From: Geodermatophilus sp. DSM 44513
GTDB lineage: Bacteria > Actinomycetota > Actinomycetes > Mycobacteriales > Geodermatophilaceae
Length of the DNA stretch: 64,000 bases
Direction of reading: 5' to 3'
NCBI RefSeq assembly: GCF_032460525.1
Contig: NZ_CP135963.1
Location: 1,364,001-1,428,000 of the forward strand
Part shown: positions 8,291-16,693 of the stretch, one piece after another
Layout of the letters: every line of letters begins with the position of its first letter
How positions within the stretch are numbered: the first letter of the stretch is position 1
Position numbers and translations under genes: made by a program
Notes under the pieces: generated by a model
Told to the model about the DNA's origin: nothing
The model's input: the letters and a program-made list of their open reading frames with translations, nothing else
Database searches by the model: none

Positions 8291-9081
8291 CCGAGCTCGC
8301 GAGGTCACGGGGGGAGCAGGGCACCGAGCTGCTGCGCGCCCGCGGGGTGACCCGCCGGTACGGCCGGCGCCGCGAGCCGGCCCTGGCCGGGGTCGACCTG
8401 GCGGTGGCGCCGGGGGAGCGGGTGGGCGTGGTCGGCGAGTCCGGCTCCGGCAAGACCACGCTGACCCGGCTGCTGCTGGCACTCGAGCGCTGCGACGCCG
8501 GGGAGGTCACCTACCGCGGCCACGGTGTGCACCCCGGGTCGCCCGCGGGCCTGCGCTGGTTCCGCCGGCGGGTGCAGATGATCCCGCAGGACCCCTCCCG
8601 CTCGCTCAACCCGCGCATGCGCGTCGGCCGCGCCGTGGCCGAGCCGCTGCGCTGCCTGGGCATCCCCGGGGACCACGCCGCGCGGGTGGCGCACCTGCTG
8701 GTCGCCGTCGGACTGGAGCCCGATGCCGCCGACCGGCTGCCGCACCAGTTCTCCGGCGGCCAGCGGCAGCGGATCGCCATCGCGCGGGCCCTGGCGCCGC
8801 GACCGGAGCTGGTGGTCGCCGACGAGCCGGTCAGCGCGCTGGACGTCGCCGTCCGGCTGCAGGTGCTGCGGCTGCTGCACCGGCTGTCGGCCGAGGAGGG
8901 CCTGGCCATGGTGTTCGTCTCCCACGACCTCGGCGTGGTCGCCCACCTGTGCTCCCGGGTGCTCGTGCTCGCCGGCGGGGCCTGCGTCGAGGAGGGGCCG
9001 GTCGACCGGGTGCTGACCGCACCGGCGAGCCCTGCGGCCGCCGCGCTGGTGGCCGCCGTCCCCCGCCTGGCGCTGCCGTGA
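8287..9081 (+). CDS. ABC importer ATPase (OppF/DppF type)
   Basis: Second ABC ATPase of the operon, 264 residues: Walker A GESGSGKT, Q-loop IPQDPSRSLNP, signature FSGGQRQR, Walker B LVVADEPVSALD, then a SHD H-loop. Start GTG at 8287 overlaps the previous stop by four bases, and its own stop overlaps the MFS start the same way. It pairs with the 7493 ATPase as the heterodimeric motor of the Dpp/Nik/Cnt class. The 24 residues before the domain are poorly conserved. Confidence 0.85.
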   Translation: MTELARSRGEQGTELLRARGVTRRYGRRREPALAGVDLAVAPGERVGVVGESGSGKTTLTRLLLALERCDAGEVTYRGHGVHPGSPAGLRWFRRRVQMIPQDPSRSLNPRMRVGRAVAEPLRCLGIPGDHAARVAHLLVAVGLEPDAADRLPHQFSGGQRQRIAIARALAPRPELVVADEPVSALDVAVRLQVLRLLHRLSAEEGLAMVFVSHDLGVVAHLCSRVLVLAGGACVEEGPVDRVLTAPASPAAAALVAAVPRLALP

Positions 9082-10415
9082 CCGTCCTGCTCCGCCGGTG
9101 GCCCCCGCTGGCACTGTTCCTCCGGCTGCCGGCGGTGCCGCGCCTGCTGCTGCTCTCCCAGCTGGCCTTCAACCTGGGCTTCTACCTGGTGGTGCCGTTC
9201 CTCGTCGTCCGGCTGACCGAGGACCTCGCCCTCGCCGGCGGCCTGGTCGGCCTGGTGCTCGGCGCGCGGACGTTCAGCCAGCAGGGCCTGTTCTTCCTCG
9301 GCGGCGGGCTGGCCGACCGGTTCGGGATCCGGCCGATGGTGCTGCTCGGCTGCGCCGTCCGCATCGCCGGCTTCCTCGTCCTCGGGGTGGGCACCTCGCT
9401 GCCGGCCGTGCTGCTCGGCGCGGTGCTCACCGGCTTCGCCGCGGCGCTGTTCTCCCCGGCCGTGGAGTCGGCGCTGGCCGACCAGGGGCGCCGGCTGGAG
9501 GAGGCCGGGGTCGCCTCGCGGGTCGAGGTCTTCGGCCTGGACGCGGTGGCCAGCACCGTCGGGGCGCTGGTCGGTCCGGCGCTCGGCGCGCTGCTCCTGC
9601 CGTTCTCGTTCACGCTCACCGCCGGCCTCGGCGCCGGTGTCTTCCTCGTCGTGCTGCTGGCGCACCTGCGCTGGCTGCCGCGCGGCCTGCGCACGGAGGG
9701 CAGCGGGGAGGAGTCGGTGCTGACCGGCTGGGGGCACGTGCTGCGCAACCCCGCGTTCCTGGCCTTCGCCGCCTGCTACTGCACCTACCTGCTCGCCTAC
9801 AACCAGCTCTACCTCGCCCTGCCGGTGGAGCTGGTCCGCGCCACCGGCGGGCAGGACGCGCTGGGCTGGCTGTTCGTCCTGGCCGCGGCGCTGGTCGTGG
9901 TCGCCCAGCTGCCGCTCACCGCCCGCGCCCGCCGCGCCGGCCCCCGCCGGGCGCTGCCGGCCGGGTTCGCGCTCATGTCGGCCGCCTTCGCGCTGGTCGC
10001 CGCCGTCGCCCCGCTGCCGCCGCCGGCCGGTCCGTGGGCCCTGGCGCCCGCGCTCGGCCTGGTGGTGCTGCTGCACGTCGGGCAGATGGTCGCCGTCCCG
10101 GTCGCCAAGGACCTGGTACCCCGACTGGCCGGCGAGCGGCGGCTGGGCGCGCACTTCGGCGTGCTCACCTCCGTCGGCGGGGCGGCCGTGCTCGTCGGCA
10201 GCACCGTCGCCGGCGCGCTGCTCGACCGCGCCGACAGCCCCTCGCCGGCCGCCGCCGTCCCGTGGCTGGTGCTGGCCGCCCCGCCCGCCGTCTCGGCCGT
10301 CGCGCTGTGGCTGCTCACCCGGCGGCTGGAGCACGCCGGCCCGGCGGCGCGGCCGACGGCGCCGGTGCCCGCGGCCGTCACCGCCGACCTGGACGCCCCG
10401 TCCCCCGACCGCTGA
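9078..10415 (+). CDS. MFS transporter, possible metallophore exporter
   Basis: Major facilitator of 445 residues with around a dozen hydrophobic helices and the family motif GGGLADRFGIRPM between helices 2 and 3. It sits inside the ABC importer operon, overlapping the second ATPase stop and followed 31 bases later by the binding protein. In staphylopine-type systems an MFS exporter (CntE) is encoded with the importer (CntABCDF), so export of a metal chelator is a reasonable guess. No chelator synthase is visible in the window, so the substrate is unknown. Confidence 0.75.
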   Translation: MTVLLRRWPPLALFLRLPAVPRLLLLSQLAFNLGFYLVVPFLVVRLTEDLALAGGLVGLVLGARTFSQQGLFFLGGGLADRFGIRPMVLLGCAVRIAGFLVLGVGTSLPAVLLGAVLTGFAAALFSPAVESALADQGRRLEEAGVASRVEVFGLDAVASTVGALVGPALGALLLPFSFTLTAGLGAGVFLVVLLAHLRWLPRGLRTEGSGEESVLTGWGHVLRNPAFLAFAACYCTYLLAYNQLYLALPVELVRATGGQDALGWLFVLAAALVVVAQLPLTARARRAGPRRALPAGFALMSAAFALVAAVAPLPPPAGPWALAPALGLVVLLHVGQMVAVPVAKDLVPRLAGERRLGAHFGVLTSVGGAAVLVGSTVAGALLDRADSPSPAAAVPWLVLAAPPAVSAVALWLLTRRLEHAGPAARPTAPVPAAVTADLDAPSPDR

Positions 10416-10446
10416 CCCACCCCCCATCGAGACGAGGTCCACCCCC

Positions 10447-11979
10447 ATGTCCCCCTCCCGCTCCTGCCGCGGCACCGCCGGCCTCGGCGTCGCCGCGGTG
10501 ACCCTGCTGCTGGCCGGCTGCTTCGCCGGCGATCCCGGCGGCTCGACCGGCTCCGCCGGCGATCCCGGCGGCACCGGCGCCGCCGCGGGCGAGCGGCTCC
10601 GCCTGGCGCTCGCCTTCCCCCCGCGCGCCGCGCTGTCCCCGTTCACCGACGACAGCGTGCTGATCGCCCGGATGGGCGTCGCCGAGACGCTCGTCGTCTT
10701 CGACGAGGCCGGCGCCGCCCAGCCGAACCTCGCCGAGTCCTGGGAGTACACCGACCCGCGCACGGTGTCCCTGGAGCTGCGCGACGGCGTGACCTTCCAC
10801 GACGGCAGCCCGATGGACGCCGAGGCCGTCGCCGGGGCACTCACCGCCGCGGCCGCCGCCGACCCGGCCCCGCGCGCGATCAGCGGCATCGGGCTGACCG
10901 CCCGCGCCGTGGACGCCGACACCGTGGAGCTGCAGGCCGCCGAGGCCGACCCGCTGCTCGTCCAGCGGCTGGCCGCACCCCCGCTGGCCGTGCTCGCCCC
11001 GGCCGCCTACACCGACCCGGCCGCCCCCGACCCGGTCGGCACCGGCACCGGCCCCTTCGAGATCACCGCGGTGGACGGCGAGTCCGGGGCCACCCTGGAG
11101 GCCTTCGTCGAGCACTGGGCGGGGGCCCCGGCGCTGTCCGGCATCGACGCCCGCTTCGTCTCCGACGCCGACACCCGGACCAACGCGCTGCGCGCCGAGG
11201 AGGTCGACGTCGCGCAGAACATCCCGATCGCCCAGCTGTCCGCCCTGGACCCCGAGCAGCTCGTCTCGGTGCCGCTGCCCCGGCTGACCGGCCTGTTCCT
11301 CAACACCTCCACCGGCCCGTTCACCGACGCGGGGCTGCGCACGGCCGCCGCCGAGGCGGTCGACCCCGGCCCGGTCGTCGAGCAGATCTACGAGGGGCAG
11401 GTCGACCCGGCCGACGGTTTCCTCGCCGAGCAGGTGCGCGGCGGGCAGACCCTGCCCGAGGTCACCCGGGCGCCGGCGACCGACCCCGCCGGCGCGGCCG
11501 TCCGGCTGGCCACCTGGAACGACCGGCCGGAGCTGCCCGAGGCGGCCGCGGTGGTGGTCGACCAGCTGCGCTCGGCCGGGTTCGCCGTCGAGCTGGTCGT
11601 GCAGGACTACGCCACCCTGGAGCCCGAGCTGCTGGCCGGCGGGTTCGACGCGGTGCTGGCCAGCCGGCTCTACCTCGGCGACACCGGCGACCCGGTCGGC
11701 TACTTCGCCACCGACGTCACCTGCGAGGGCAGCTTCAACCTGGCCCGGCTGTGCGACCCGGCGCTCGACGCCGCCGTCGCCGAGGCCCGGACCCTGACCG
11801 ACCCGGCCGAGCGCCGGGCCGCCGCGGTCGAGATCGAGGCCCAGGTGCTCGGCACCGGGGCGTTCGTCCCGCTGCTGCACGAGCGCAGCCGGATCGGTGT
11901 GCTGCCCGGCGTCACCGGTGTGGCCGCCGACCCCTTCGAGCGCCGGCTGGTCACCGTGGACACGGCGGTGCAGCGGTGA
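10447..11979 (+). CDS. Substrate-binding lipoprotein, SBP_bac_5 family
   Basis: Extracellular binding protein of 510 residues. The signal peptide ends in LLLAGC (lipidated Cys near residue 24), followed by a Gly-rich linker that repeats GDPGGSTGSA/GDPGG. Family landmarks include LRLALAFPP near the mature start, NLAESWEYTDPRTVSLELRDGVTFHDGSP, and a late LFLNTSTGPF. DppA/NikA/CntA belong to this fold. It would deliver substrate to the fused permease encoded next. The start ATG follows GACGAGG at a suitable distance. Confidence 0.85.
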   Translation: MSPSRSCRGTAGLGVAAVTLLLAGCFAGDPGGSTGSAGDPGGTGAAAGERLRLALAFPPRAALSPFTDDSVLIARMGVAETLVVFDEAGAAQPNLAESWEYTDPRTVSLELRDGVTFHDGSPMDAEAVAGALTAAAAADPAPRAISGIGLTARAVDADTVELQAAEADPLLVQRLAAPPLAVLAPAAYTDPAAPDPVGTGTGPFEITAVDGESGATLEAFVEHWAGAPALSGIDARFVSDADTRTNALRAEEVDVAQNIPIAQLSALDPEQLVSVPLPRLTGLFLNTSTGPFTDAGLRTAAAEAVDPGPVVEQIYEGQVDPADGFLAEQVRGGQTLPEVTRAPATDPAGAAVRLATWNDRPELPEAAAVVVDQLRSAGFAVELVVQDYATLEPELLAGGFDAVLASRLYLGDTGDPVGYFATDVTCEGSFNLARLCDPALDAAVAEARTLTDPAERRAAAVEIEAQVLGTGAFVPLLHERSRIGVLPGVTGVAADPFERRLVTVDTAVQR

Positions 11980-12010
11980 GCACCGCCGGCGCGGCGGTGC
12001 TCCTCCGCCG

Positions 12011-13798
12011 GTGAGCACGCAGACCCCGGTGGCGGCCCAGCCGGTGCCGGACCGGCGACCGCCGCGGTCGCCGGCCCGGCTGGCCGCCGCGCGGCTGCCC
12101 GGGGCGCGCGGCGTGCTCACCGGCGTGGCCGCGGTCGGCGCGACGGTGCTGCTGGTCGGCGCGCTGCCGTGGCTGTCCGGCCGGGACGTCGCCCTGTCGG
12201 TGCTGCGGGCGCGGGAAGCCGATCGTGACCCCGACCCGGCCACCCTGGCCGCGGTCCGGGAGCAGCTGGACCTGCCGGCCGACCCGGTGTCGGGCACGCT
12301 GCGGTGGGCCGACGGGCTGCTGCGCGGCGACCTGGGCGCCTCCTGGGTCAGCGGCCGCCCGGTCGCCGAGACGCTGCTGCCGGCCTTCGGGGTCTCGCTG
12401 ACCGTGGCCGGGACGGCGGCGCTGGTCACGCTGGTGCTCGCGGTGCTGCTCGCGCTCCCCGCGCTGCGGCGGGCCGCCGAGGGCCGCACCGAGGAGGGCC
12501 GGCTGGCCGGCGTGCTCGCCGGCGCGCTGGCCGCGCTGCCGGAGTTCGTGCTCGCCGTGCTGTTCGTCGTCGTCGTGGCGATCGGCCTGGGCTGGGCCCC
12601 GACCTCGGGGTTCTCCGGGCCGGCGCACCTGGTGCTGCCGGTGCTGGCGCTCGCCCTGCCGGCGGCCGGGCTGCTCGGGCGGGTCCTCGGCGCGTCGGTG
12701 CGGTCGACGGCGGGGGAGGCCTGGGTGCGCACCTGGCGGGCCGCGGGCGCGCGGCGCCGGGTGCTCGCCGCCGAGGTGGGCCGGCGGGCGCTGACGTCGG
12801 TCGTGCCGCTGGTGCTGCTGCTGCTCGTCGGCAACCTGGGGGCGGCGGCCGTCGTGGAGGCGGTCTTCGACATCCCCGGCCTGGGCGGCATCTCGCTGCA
12901 GGCGGCGCTGGCCCAGGACGTCCCGGTGGTGCAGGCGGCCGTCGCGCTGCTCGTCGGCCTGGGGCTGCTGGTCGGCGGGGGCGGTGTGCTGCTGCACCGG
13001 CTGCTGGTCGGCCCGGCACTGTCCGGGGCGGGGCTGACGCCGGAGGCCTCCCCACCCGCGCCGCGGGCCGGCCGGTGGGCGGTCGGGGTGGCCGCCGTGC
13101 TCGCCGCGGTCGTCGTCGCGGGGCTGCTGCGCGACCCCGCGGCGCAGGACCCGGCCCGCCGGCTCGCGCCGCCGTCGTGGGCCGCCCCGCTGGGCGCCGA
13201 CCCGCTGGGCCGCGACGTGCTCGCCCGCTTCGGGCACGGCGCGCTGCTGTCGGTCGGGCTGGCGCTGGCCCTGAGTGCCGTCGTCCTCGCCGTCGGGCTG
13301 CTGGTGGGCCTGCGGGCGCACCGCGCGCGGGCCGGCCTGGCCGACGTCCTCAACGCCCTGCCCGCCGTCGTGGTGGGCATCGTGGTGGCCTCGGTCGCCG
13401 GCCCGGGGCTGGGCAGCGCCGTGCTGGCGGTGTGCCTGGTCGCCTGGATCCCGCTGGCCGTGCACGCCCGCGCGCTGGCCGCCGAGGCCCGCGCCTCGGG
13501 CTTCTACGTCGCCGCGCAGACCGCCGGCGCCGGCCGCTGGTACCTGCTGCGCGCCCACCTGCTGCCGCTGGTCGCCCCGCCGGTCACCCGGCACGCCCTG
13601 ACCCGGCTGCCGGCGGTCGCGCTGGCGCTGGCCGGGCTGAGCTTCCTGGGCATCGGGGCCGGGCCGGAGTCACCGGAGTGGGGCCGCACCCTGGCCGACA
13701 CCGCCGTCTACCTGGAGCGGGCGCCGTGGGTGGGGGCGCCGGCGGTCGGCCTGGTGCTGCTCGGCGTCGTGGCCAGCCTGGTGCGCACCGAGGGCTGA
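12011..13798 (+). CDS. Fused ABC permease (DppB-DppC in one polypeptide)
   Basis: One 595-residue membrane protein containing both permeases of a Dpp-type importer. Residues about 60-325 follow DppB: a short periplasmic part with LRWADGLLRGDLGASW, then the coupling-loop region with WRAAGARRRVLAAEV and VEAVFDIPGLGG. Residues about 340-595 follow DppC: APLGADPLGRDVLARF, then QTAGAGRWYLLRAHLLP and LSFLGIGAGP. In most systems these are two genes. The frame is continuous through the junction, so this is not an obvious assembly join. Start GTG at 12011; the binding-protein stop is 31 bases upstream. Confidence 0.88.
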   Translation: MSTQTPVAAQPVPDRRPPRSPARLAAARLPGARGVLTGVAAVGATVLLVGALPWLSGRDVALSVLRAREADRDPDPATLAAVREQLDLPADPVSGTLRWADGLLRGDLGASWVSGRPVAETLLPAFGVSLTVAGTAALVTLVLAVLLALPALRRAAEGRTEEGRLAGVLAGALAALPEFVLAVLFVVVVAIGLGWAPTSGFSGPAHLVLPVLALALPAAGLLGRVLGASVRSTAGEAWVRTWRAAGARRRVLAAEVGRRALTSVVPLVLLLLVGNLGAAAVVEAVFDIPGLGGISLQAALAQDVPVVQAAVALLVGLGLLVGGGGVLLHRLLVGPALSGAGLTPEASPPAPRAGRWAVGVAAVLAAVVVAGLLRDPAAQDPARRLAPPSWAAPLGADPLGRDVLARFGHGALLSVGLALALSAVVLAVGLLVGLRAHRARAGLADVLNALPAVVVGIVVASVAGPGLGSAVLAVCLVAWIPLAVHARALAAEARASGFYVAAQTAGAGRWYLLRAHLLPLVAPPVTRHALTRLPAVALALAGLSFLGIGAGPESPEWGRTLADTAVYLERAPWVGAPAVGLVLLGVVASLVRTEG

Positions 13799-13818
13799 GC
13801 GGCCGTCCCGTCGTACGG

Positions 13819-14199
13819 TCAGACGGCGATGACCTCGAGCAGCTCGTCGGCTCCGGTGAGGTCCGCCGCGTTGCGGGTGTACAGACGGGCGCCGTGCGCG
13901 TGGGCCGTCGCGGCGATGAGCAGGTCCATGGCCCGGGCGCGAGGGCGGCGTCCGACCGTGACCACGGCCGCCGCCAGCTGTCCGTAGCTGCTCGCGACGG
14001 CCTCGTCGACGGGCAGCGCGTCGAATCGTCCACGCACCACCGAGAGTCGGCGCAACCGCTCGGCGCGCGTCCCTGGCTCGCGGGCGACGAGGACGCCGAA
14101 GTGCAACTCGGCCACGGTCACGGCACTGATGGCGAGCTCGCCGGTGAGCGGACCGACACCAGTGGCCACGACGACACTGGTGTCCAGGACCGCTCTCAC
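13819..14199 (-). CDS. vapC: VapC-type PIN-domain toxin ribonuclease
   Basis: PIN-domain protein of 126 residues. The acidic residues expected of the active site are visible: Asp in LDTSVVV near residue 6, Glu in AELHFG, Asp in AMDLLIAATA, and the closing Asp in TRNAADL. It cleaves RNA when freed of its antitoxin. GTG at 14199 overlaps the antitoxin stop by four bases and gives the usual VRAVLDTS beginning. Convergent with the ABC permease. Confidence 0.88.
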   Translation of the reverse strand: MRAVLDTSVVVATGVGPLTGELAISAVTVAELHFGVLVAREPGTRAERLRRLSVVRGRFDALPVDEAVASSYGQLAAAVVTVGRRPRARAMDLLIAATAHAHGARLYTRNAADLTGADELLEVIAV

Positions 14200-14444
14200 C
14201 GGGGAGACCACGGGTCGGCGATCGCACCGTCGACGAGGTCGCGGTCGTCCTCCCAGGAATGGTCGGCAGGACCGGAGAACAGGTCGGCGATCTCGTCCCA
14301 GCTCCGCCACCGTCGAGGTGCGACGGGGACCAAGCGGGCACTCGCTCGCCCAGCGACGGTGATCGTGACCTCCTCACCGGCTTCTGCCCGGCGGACCAGA
14401 TCGGACGCCTGCTGGCGCAGTTCGCGGAGGCCGACGACGCTCAC
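14196..14444 (-). CDS. vapB: VapB-type antitoxin, Phd/YefM family
   Basis: An 82-residue antitoxin. The N-terminal DNA-binding part (LRELRQQASDLVRRAEAGEE, then ITVAGRASARLVP) is typical of Phd/YefM proteins. The acidic, tryptophan-containing C-terminus should wrap the toxin. It is encoded directly before vapC. On the minus strand TACATT (14456-14451) is six bases before the GTG, so the transcript is probably leaderless. A perfect palindrome next to that -10 is the likely autoregulation site. Confidence 0.88.
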   Translation of the reverse strand: MSVVGLRELRQQASDLVRRAEAGEEVTITVAGRASARLVPVAPRRWRSWDEIADLFSGPADHSWEDDRDLVDGAIADPWSPR

Positions 14445-14454
14445 GACGGCAATG

Positions 14455-14468
14455 TAGCACTTGTGCTA
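14455..14468 (-). promoter_or_regulatory. VapB operator palindrome
   Basis: Perfect inverted repeat TAGCAC-TT-GTGCTA immediately upstream of, and touching, the -10 of vapBC. Position and symmetry fit binding by the VapBC complex. Confidence 0.7.
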
Positions 14469-14597
14469 TCCGAATGATCGGGTCGTGCCGCTGCTTTGTG
14501 ACTTCTGTCTGTTCGCGCCGCTGAGCTCGGATGAGGCGACCTTGGATGCGCGTATCAACCCCCGGTTGAGCTGCGGTTTCTGTCGTACCCCGGTCGT

Positions 14598-15857
14598 ATG
14601 TTCGACTCGTCGATCCGGTGCACGGCGGGAGGGTGCGGGCGCGTGTCGGAGCTGCGTTCGGCCCTGGACGACCTCGCCGCGGTGGACCTGGTCGGGTTGT
14701 CCGATGACGCGCTGCTGGACCTGGTGGGGGAGCTGTCGGTGGCCGCCAACCGGGTGGCCGCGGTGCTGACGCAGGCGGTGCGGGCGGTCGACCGGCGGGA
14801 GGCCCACCGCCGGGACGGGGCGCTGTCGGTGAAGGGCTGGCTGGTGGGGTCGGTCCGGCTGGCCCCGGCGGAGGCCACCGCGATCGTCACGACCGGGCGG
14901 CGGCTGGAGCAGCTGCCCGCGGTCGCGGCCGCGTTCGCCGCCGGGGAGGTCACCGCCACCCACGCCCGGGTGATCACCGAGGCCATCACCCCGCGCCGGG
15001 TGGCCACGGCCACCGCGGCCGGGATCGACCTGGCCGAGACCGACCAGATCCTGGCCGAGCTGGCCCGCCGCACCACGCCGGGGGACACCGCGAAGGGCGT
15101 GGCCCGCTGGCGGGCCGGCATCGACCCCGACGGCGCGCTGGCCGACGCCGCCGACGTCCGCCGCTCGTTCAGCATGGCCACCGGCCTGGACGGGCGGGTG
15201 CACCTGCGCGGCGAGCTGGACCCGGTCGGCGGGGAGTACCTGCGCACCGCGCTGGCCGCGCGCATGAACGGCGACCGCCCGGCCGGGGACGCCCGCGGGC
15301 ACGCCGAGCGCCAAGGCGACGCGCTGGTCGCCATCGCCCGCGACGCCCTGGACGGCGGGTCGCTGCCGGCCGTCCGGGGGGAGCGCCCGCACGTGCGGGT
15401 CACCATCGACTGGCAGGCCCTGTGCGCCGCCCGCGGCGCCCCCGGCGTGGCCGGCGGCGAGCTCGGCTGGGCCGGGCCGATCACCCCGGAGACCGCGCGG
15501 CGGCTGGCCTGCGACGCCGCCGTCGCCCGCGTGATCACCGGCCCCGACGGGCTGCCGCTGGACGTGGGCCGCGCCCAGCGCACCGCCACCACCGCGATCC
15601 GCCGCGCCGTCGAGACCCGCGACGGGCACTGCGTGTTCACCGGCTGCGACGCCCTCCCGCAGTGGTGCGACGTGCACCACCTGGTGCACTGGGCCCACGG
15701 CGGCCCCACCAGCTGCGACAACGGCGCGCTGCTGTGCGAACGCCACCACACCGCCGTCCACGAAGGCGGCTTCACCATCCACCGCGACCCCGCCACCAGC
15801 CGCTGGCACACCCACCGCCCCGACGGCACCGAGGTCCTCAGCCGCGCCGGCCCCTGA
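14598..15857 (+). CDS. DUF222 / HNH endonuclease (13E12-like)
   Basis: A 419-residue protein. The long helical DUF222 region covers about residues 20-300. The C-terminal HNH nuclease motif has CDVHHLVHWAHGG, then CDNGALLCERHHTAVH. Such genes are multicopy in actinobacteria (13E12 repeats of mycobacteria) and are often treated as mobile, although no transposase or flanking repeats are seen here. The 130 bases upstream are less GC-rich than the surroundings. ATG at 14598 is taken as the start; GTG at 14643 is an alternative. Actual activity is unknown. Confidence 0.85.
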   Translation: MFDSSIRCTAGGCGRVSELRSALDDLAAVDLVGLSDDALLDLVGELSVAANRVAAVLTQAVRAVDRREAHRRDGALSVKGWLVGSVRLAPAEATAIVTTGRRLEQLPAVAAAFAAGEVTATHARVITEAITPRRVATATAAGIDLAETDQILAELARRTTPGDTAKGVARWRAGIDPDGALADAADVRRSFSMATGLDGRVHLRGELDPVGGEYLRTALAARMNGDRPAGDARGHAERQGDALVAIARDALDGGSLPAVRGERPHVRVTIDWQALCAARGAPGVAGGELGWAGPITPETARRLACDAAVARVITGPDGLPLDVGRAQRTATTAIRRAVETRDGHCVFTGCDALPQWCDVHHLVHWAHGGPTSCDNGALLCERHHTAVHEGGFTIHRDPATSRWHTHRPDGTEVLSRAGP

Positions 15858-15869
15858 TCGGCCGTCGGG

Positions 15870-16172
15870 TCACCAACTGGACTTGCGGATGCCGGGGAGT
15901 TCGCCGTCGTGGGCCATCTGCCGGAAGCGGACCCGGGACAGCCCGAACTTCCGCAGGTGCCCGCGCGGGCGACCGTCGGCGGTGTCGCGGTTGCGCAGCC
16001 GGGTCGGGCTGGCGTCCCGCGGCAGCCGCTGCAGGGCGGCCTGCGCCTCGGCCCGCTCCTCGGGGCTGGCCGCGGTGCGCGCGGCCTCCTTGAGCTCCGC
16101 CCGCCGCTCGGCGTACCGCGCGACCACCTCCCGGCGCTGCCGGTCGCGGACGATCTTCGAGGTCTTGGCCAC
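15870..16172 (-). CDS. rpsN: Ribosomal protein uS14, zinc-free paralogue
   Basis: Small-subunit protein S14 of 100 residues beginning [16 protein letters not shown] and ending with the family tail [19 protein letters not shown]. There is no cysteine, so it is the long zinc-independent (C-) form. Last gene of the operon bL28-bL33-uS14, which matches the Zur-repressed rpmB2-rpmG1-rpsN2 block of mycobacteria, although rpsR2 is absent here. Start GTG at 16172, one base after the bL33 stop. Confidence 0.95.
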   Translation of the reverse strand: MAKTSKIVRDRQRREVVARYAERRAELKEAARTAASPEERAEAQAALQRLPRDASPTRLRNRDTADGRPRGHLRKFGLSRVRFRQMAHDGELPGIRKSSW

Positions 16173-16173
16173 C

Positions 16174-16341
16174 TCAGCGCTCCTCGCGGAAGTCGACGTG
16201 CCGGCGCACGATCGGGTCGTACTTGCGCAGCACCAGGCGGTCCGGGTCGTTGCGCCGGTTCTTGCGGGTGACGTAGGTGTAGCCCGTCCCGGCGGTGGAC
16301 TTGAGCTTCACGATCGGCCGGATGTCGGTGGCGCGGGCCAT
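16174..16341 (-). CDS. rpmG: Ribosomal protein bL33, zinc-free paralogue
   Basis: A 55-residue protein reading [20 protein letters not shown], then [16 protein letters not shown] and [16 protein letters not shown]. This is bL33 without the two CxxC zinc knuckles. The ATG shares a base with the bL28 stop (TGATG). It replaces the zinc-binding version when zinc is scarce, releasing stored zinc. Confidence 0.93.
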   Translation of the reverse strand: MARATDIRPIVKLKSTAGTGYTYVTRKNRRNDPDRLVLRKYDPIVRRHVDFREER

Positions 16342-16607
16342 CAGCGCGTCCTCCCCGCGCCCAGGCGGCGCCGGACGTCGGGGTCGGTGGCCCGCAGCCG
16401 CGCGACCACCGCCTCGATGCCCTGGGCGTCGATGGTCTTGATGCCCTTGGTGGACACGGTGAGCCGGATCCAGCGGTTCTCACTGGCCAGGAAGAAGCGC
16501 CGGCGCTGCAGGTTCGGGTCGAACCGGCGGCTGGTGCGGCGGTGGGAGTGGCTGACGGTCTTGCCGAACGCGGGACGGCGGCCGGTCACCTCGCAGTAGG
16601 TGGCCAT
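16341..16607 (-). CDS. rpmB: Ribosomal protein bL28, zinc-free paralogue
   Basis: An 88-residue bL28: [34 protein letters not shown], then [16 protein letters not shown]. Only one cysteine remains, so no zinc site can form, like mycobacterial RpmB2. ATG at 16607 is preferred over an in-frame GTG at 16619 because GGAGG lies 11 bases before the ATG. On the minus strand the promoter has TAAGGT (16653-16648), with the Zur box directly upstream. Confidence 0.93.
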   Translation of the reverse strand: MATYCEVTGRRPAFGKTVSHSHRRTSRRFDPNLQRRRFFLASENRWIRLTVSTKGIKTIDAQGIEAVVARLRATDPDVRRRLGAGRTR

Positions 16608-16656
16608 GCGGACGAGCACCTCCGGGGTCGGGTGGCTGGAATGCCCGACCTTAGCT

Positions 16657-16671
16657 TGATAACGATTCCCA
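16657..16671 (-). promoter_or_regulatory. Zur box in divergent promoter region
   Basis: TGATAACGATTCCCA is a 7-1-7 dyad with TGATAAC and TGGGAAT halves. It serves both strands. Leftward, TAAGGT starts three bases beyond it and feeds bL28-bL33-uS14. Rightward, TAGGGT (16681-16686), seven bases before the ATG at 16694, is a leaderless promoter for the COG0523 gene. Confidence 0.8.
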
Positions 16672-16693
16672 GTCGCGCGGTAGGGTGTCCGGC

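Noticed and set aside
11976..12014. Mini-ORF of 12 codons starting at the GTGAGC before the fused permease
   Set aside because: It arises because GTGAGCAC occurs twice; too short and unsupported.
14598..15857. Group II intron or transposon around the HNH gene
   Set aside because: No reverse transcriptase, terminal repeats or target duplication visible; it is a plain DUF222/HNH gene.
16341..16619. bL28 starting at GTG 16619
   Set aside because: GGAGG lies directly next to that GTG but at the right distance for ATG 16607, and homologues start at MATYC.
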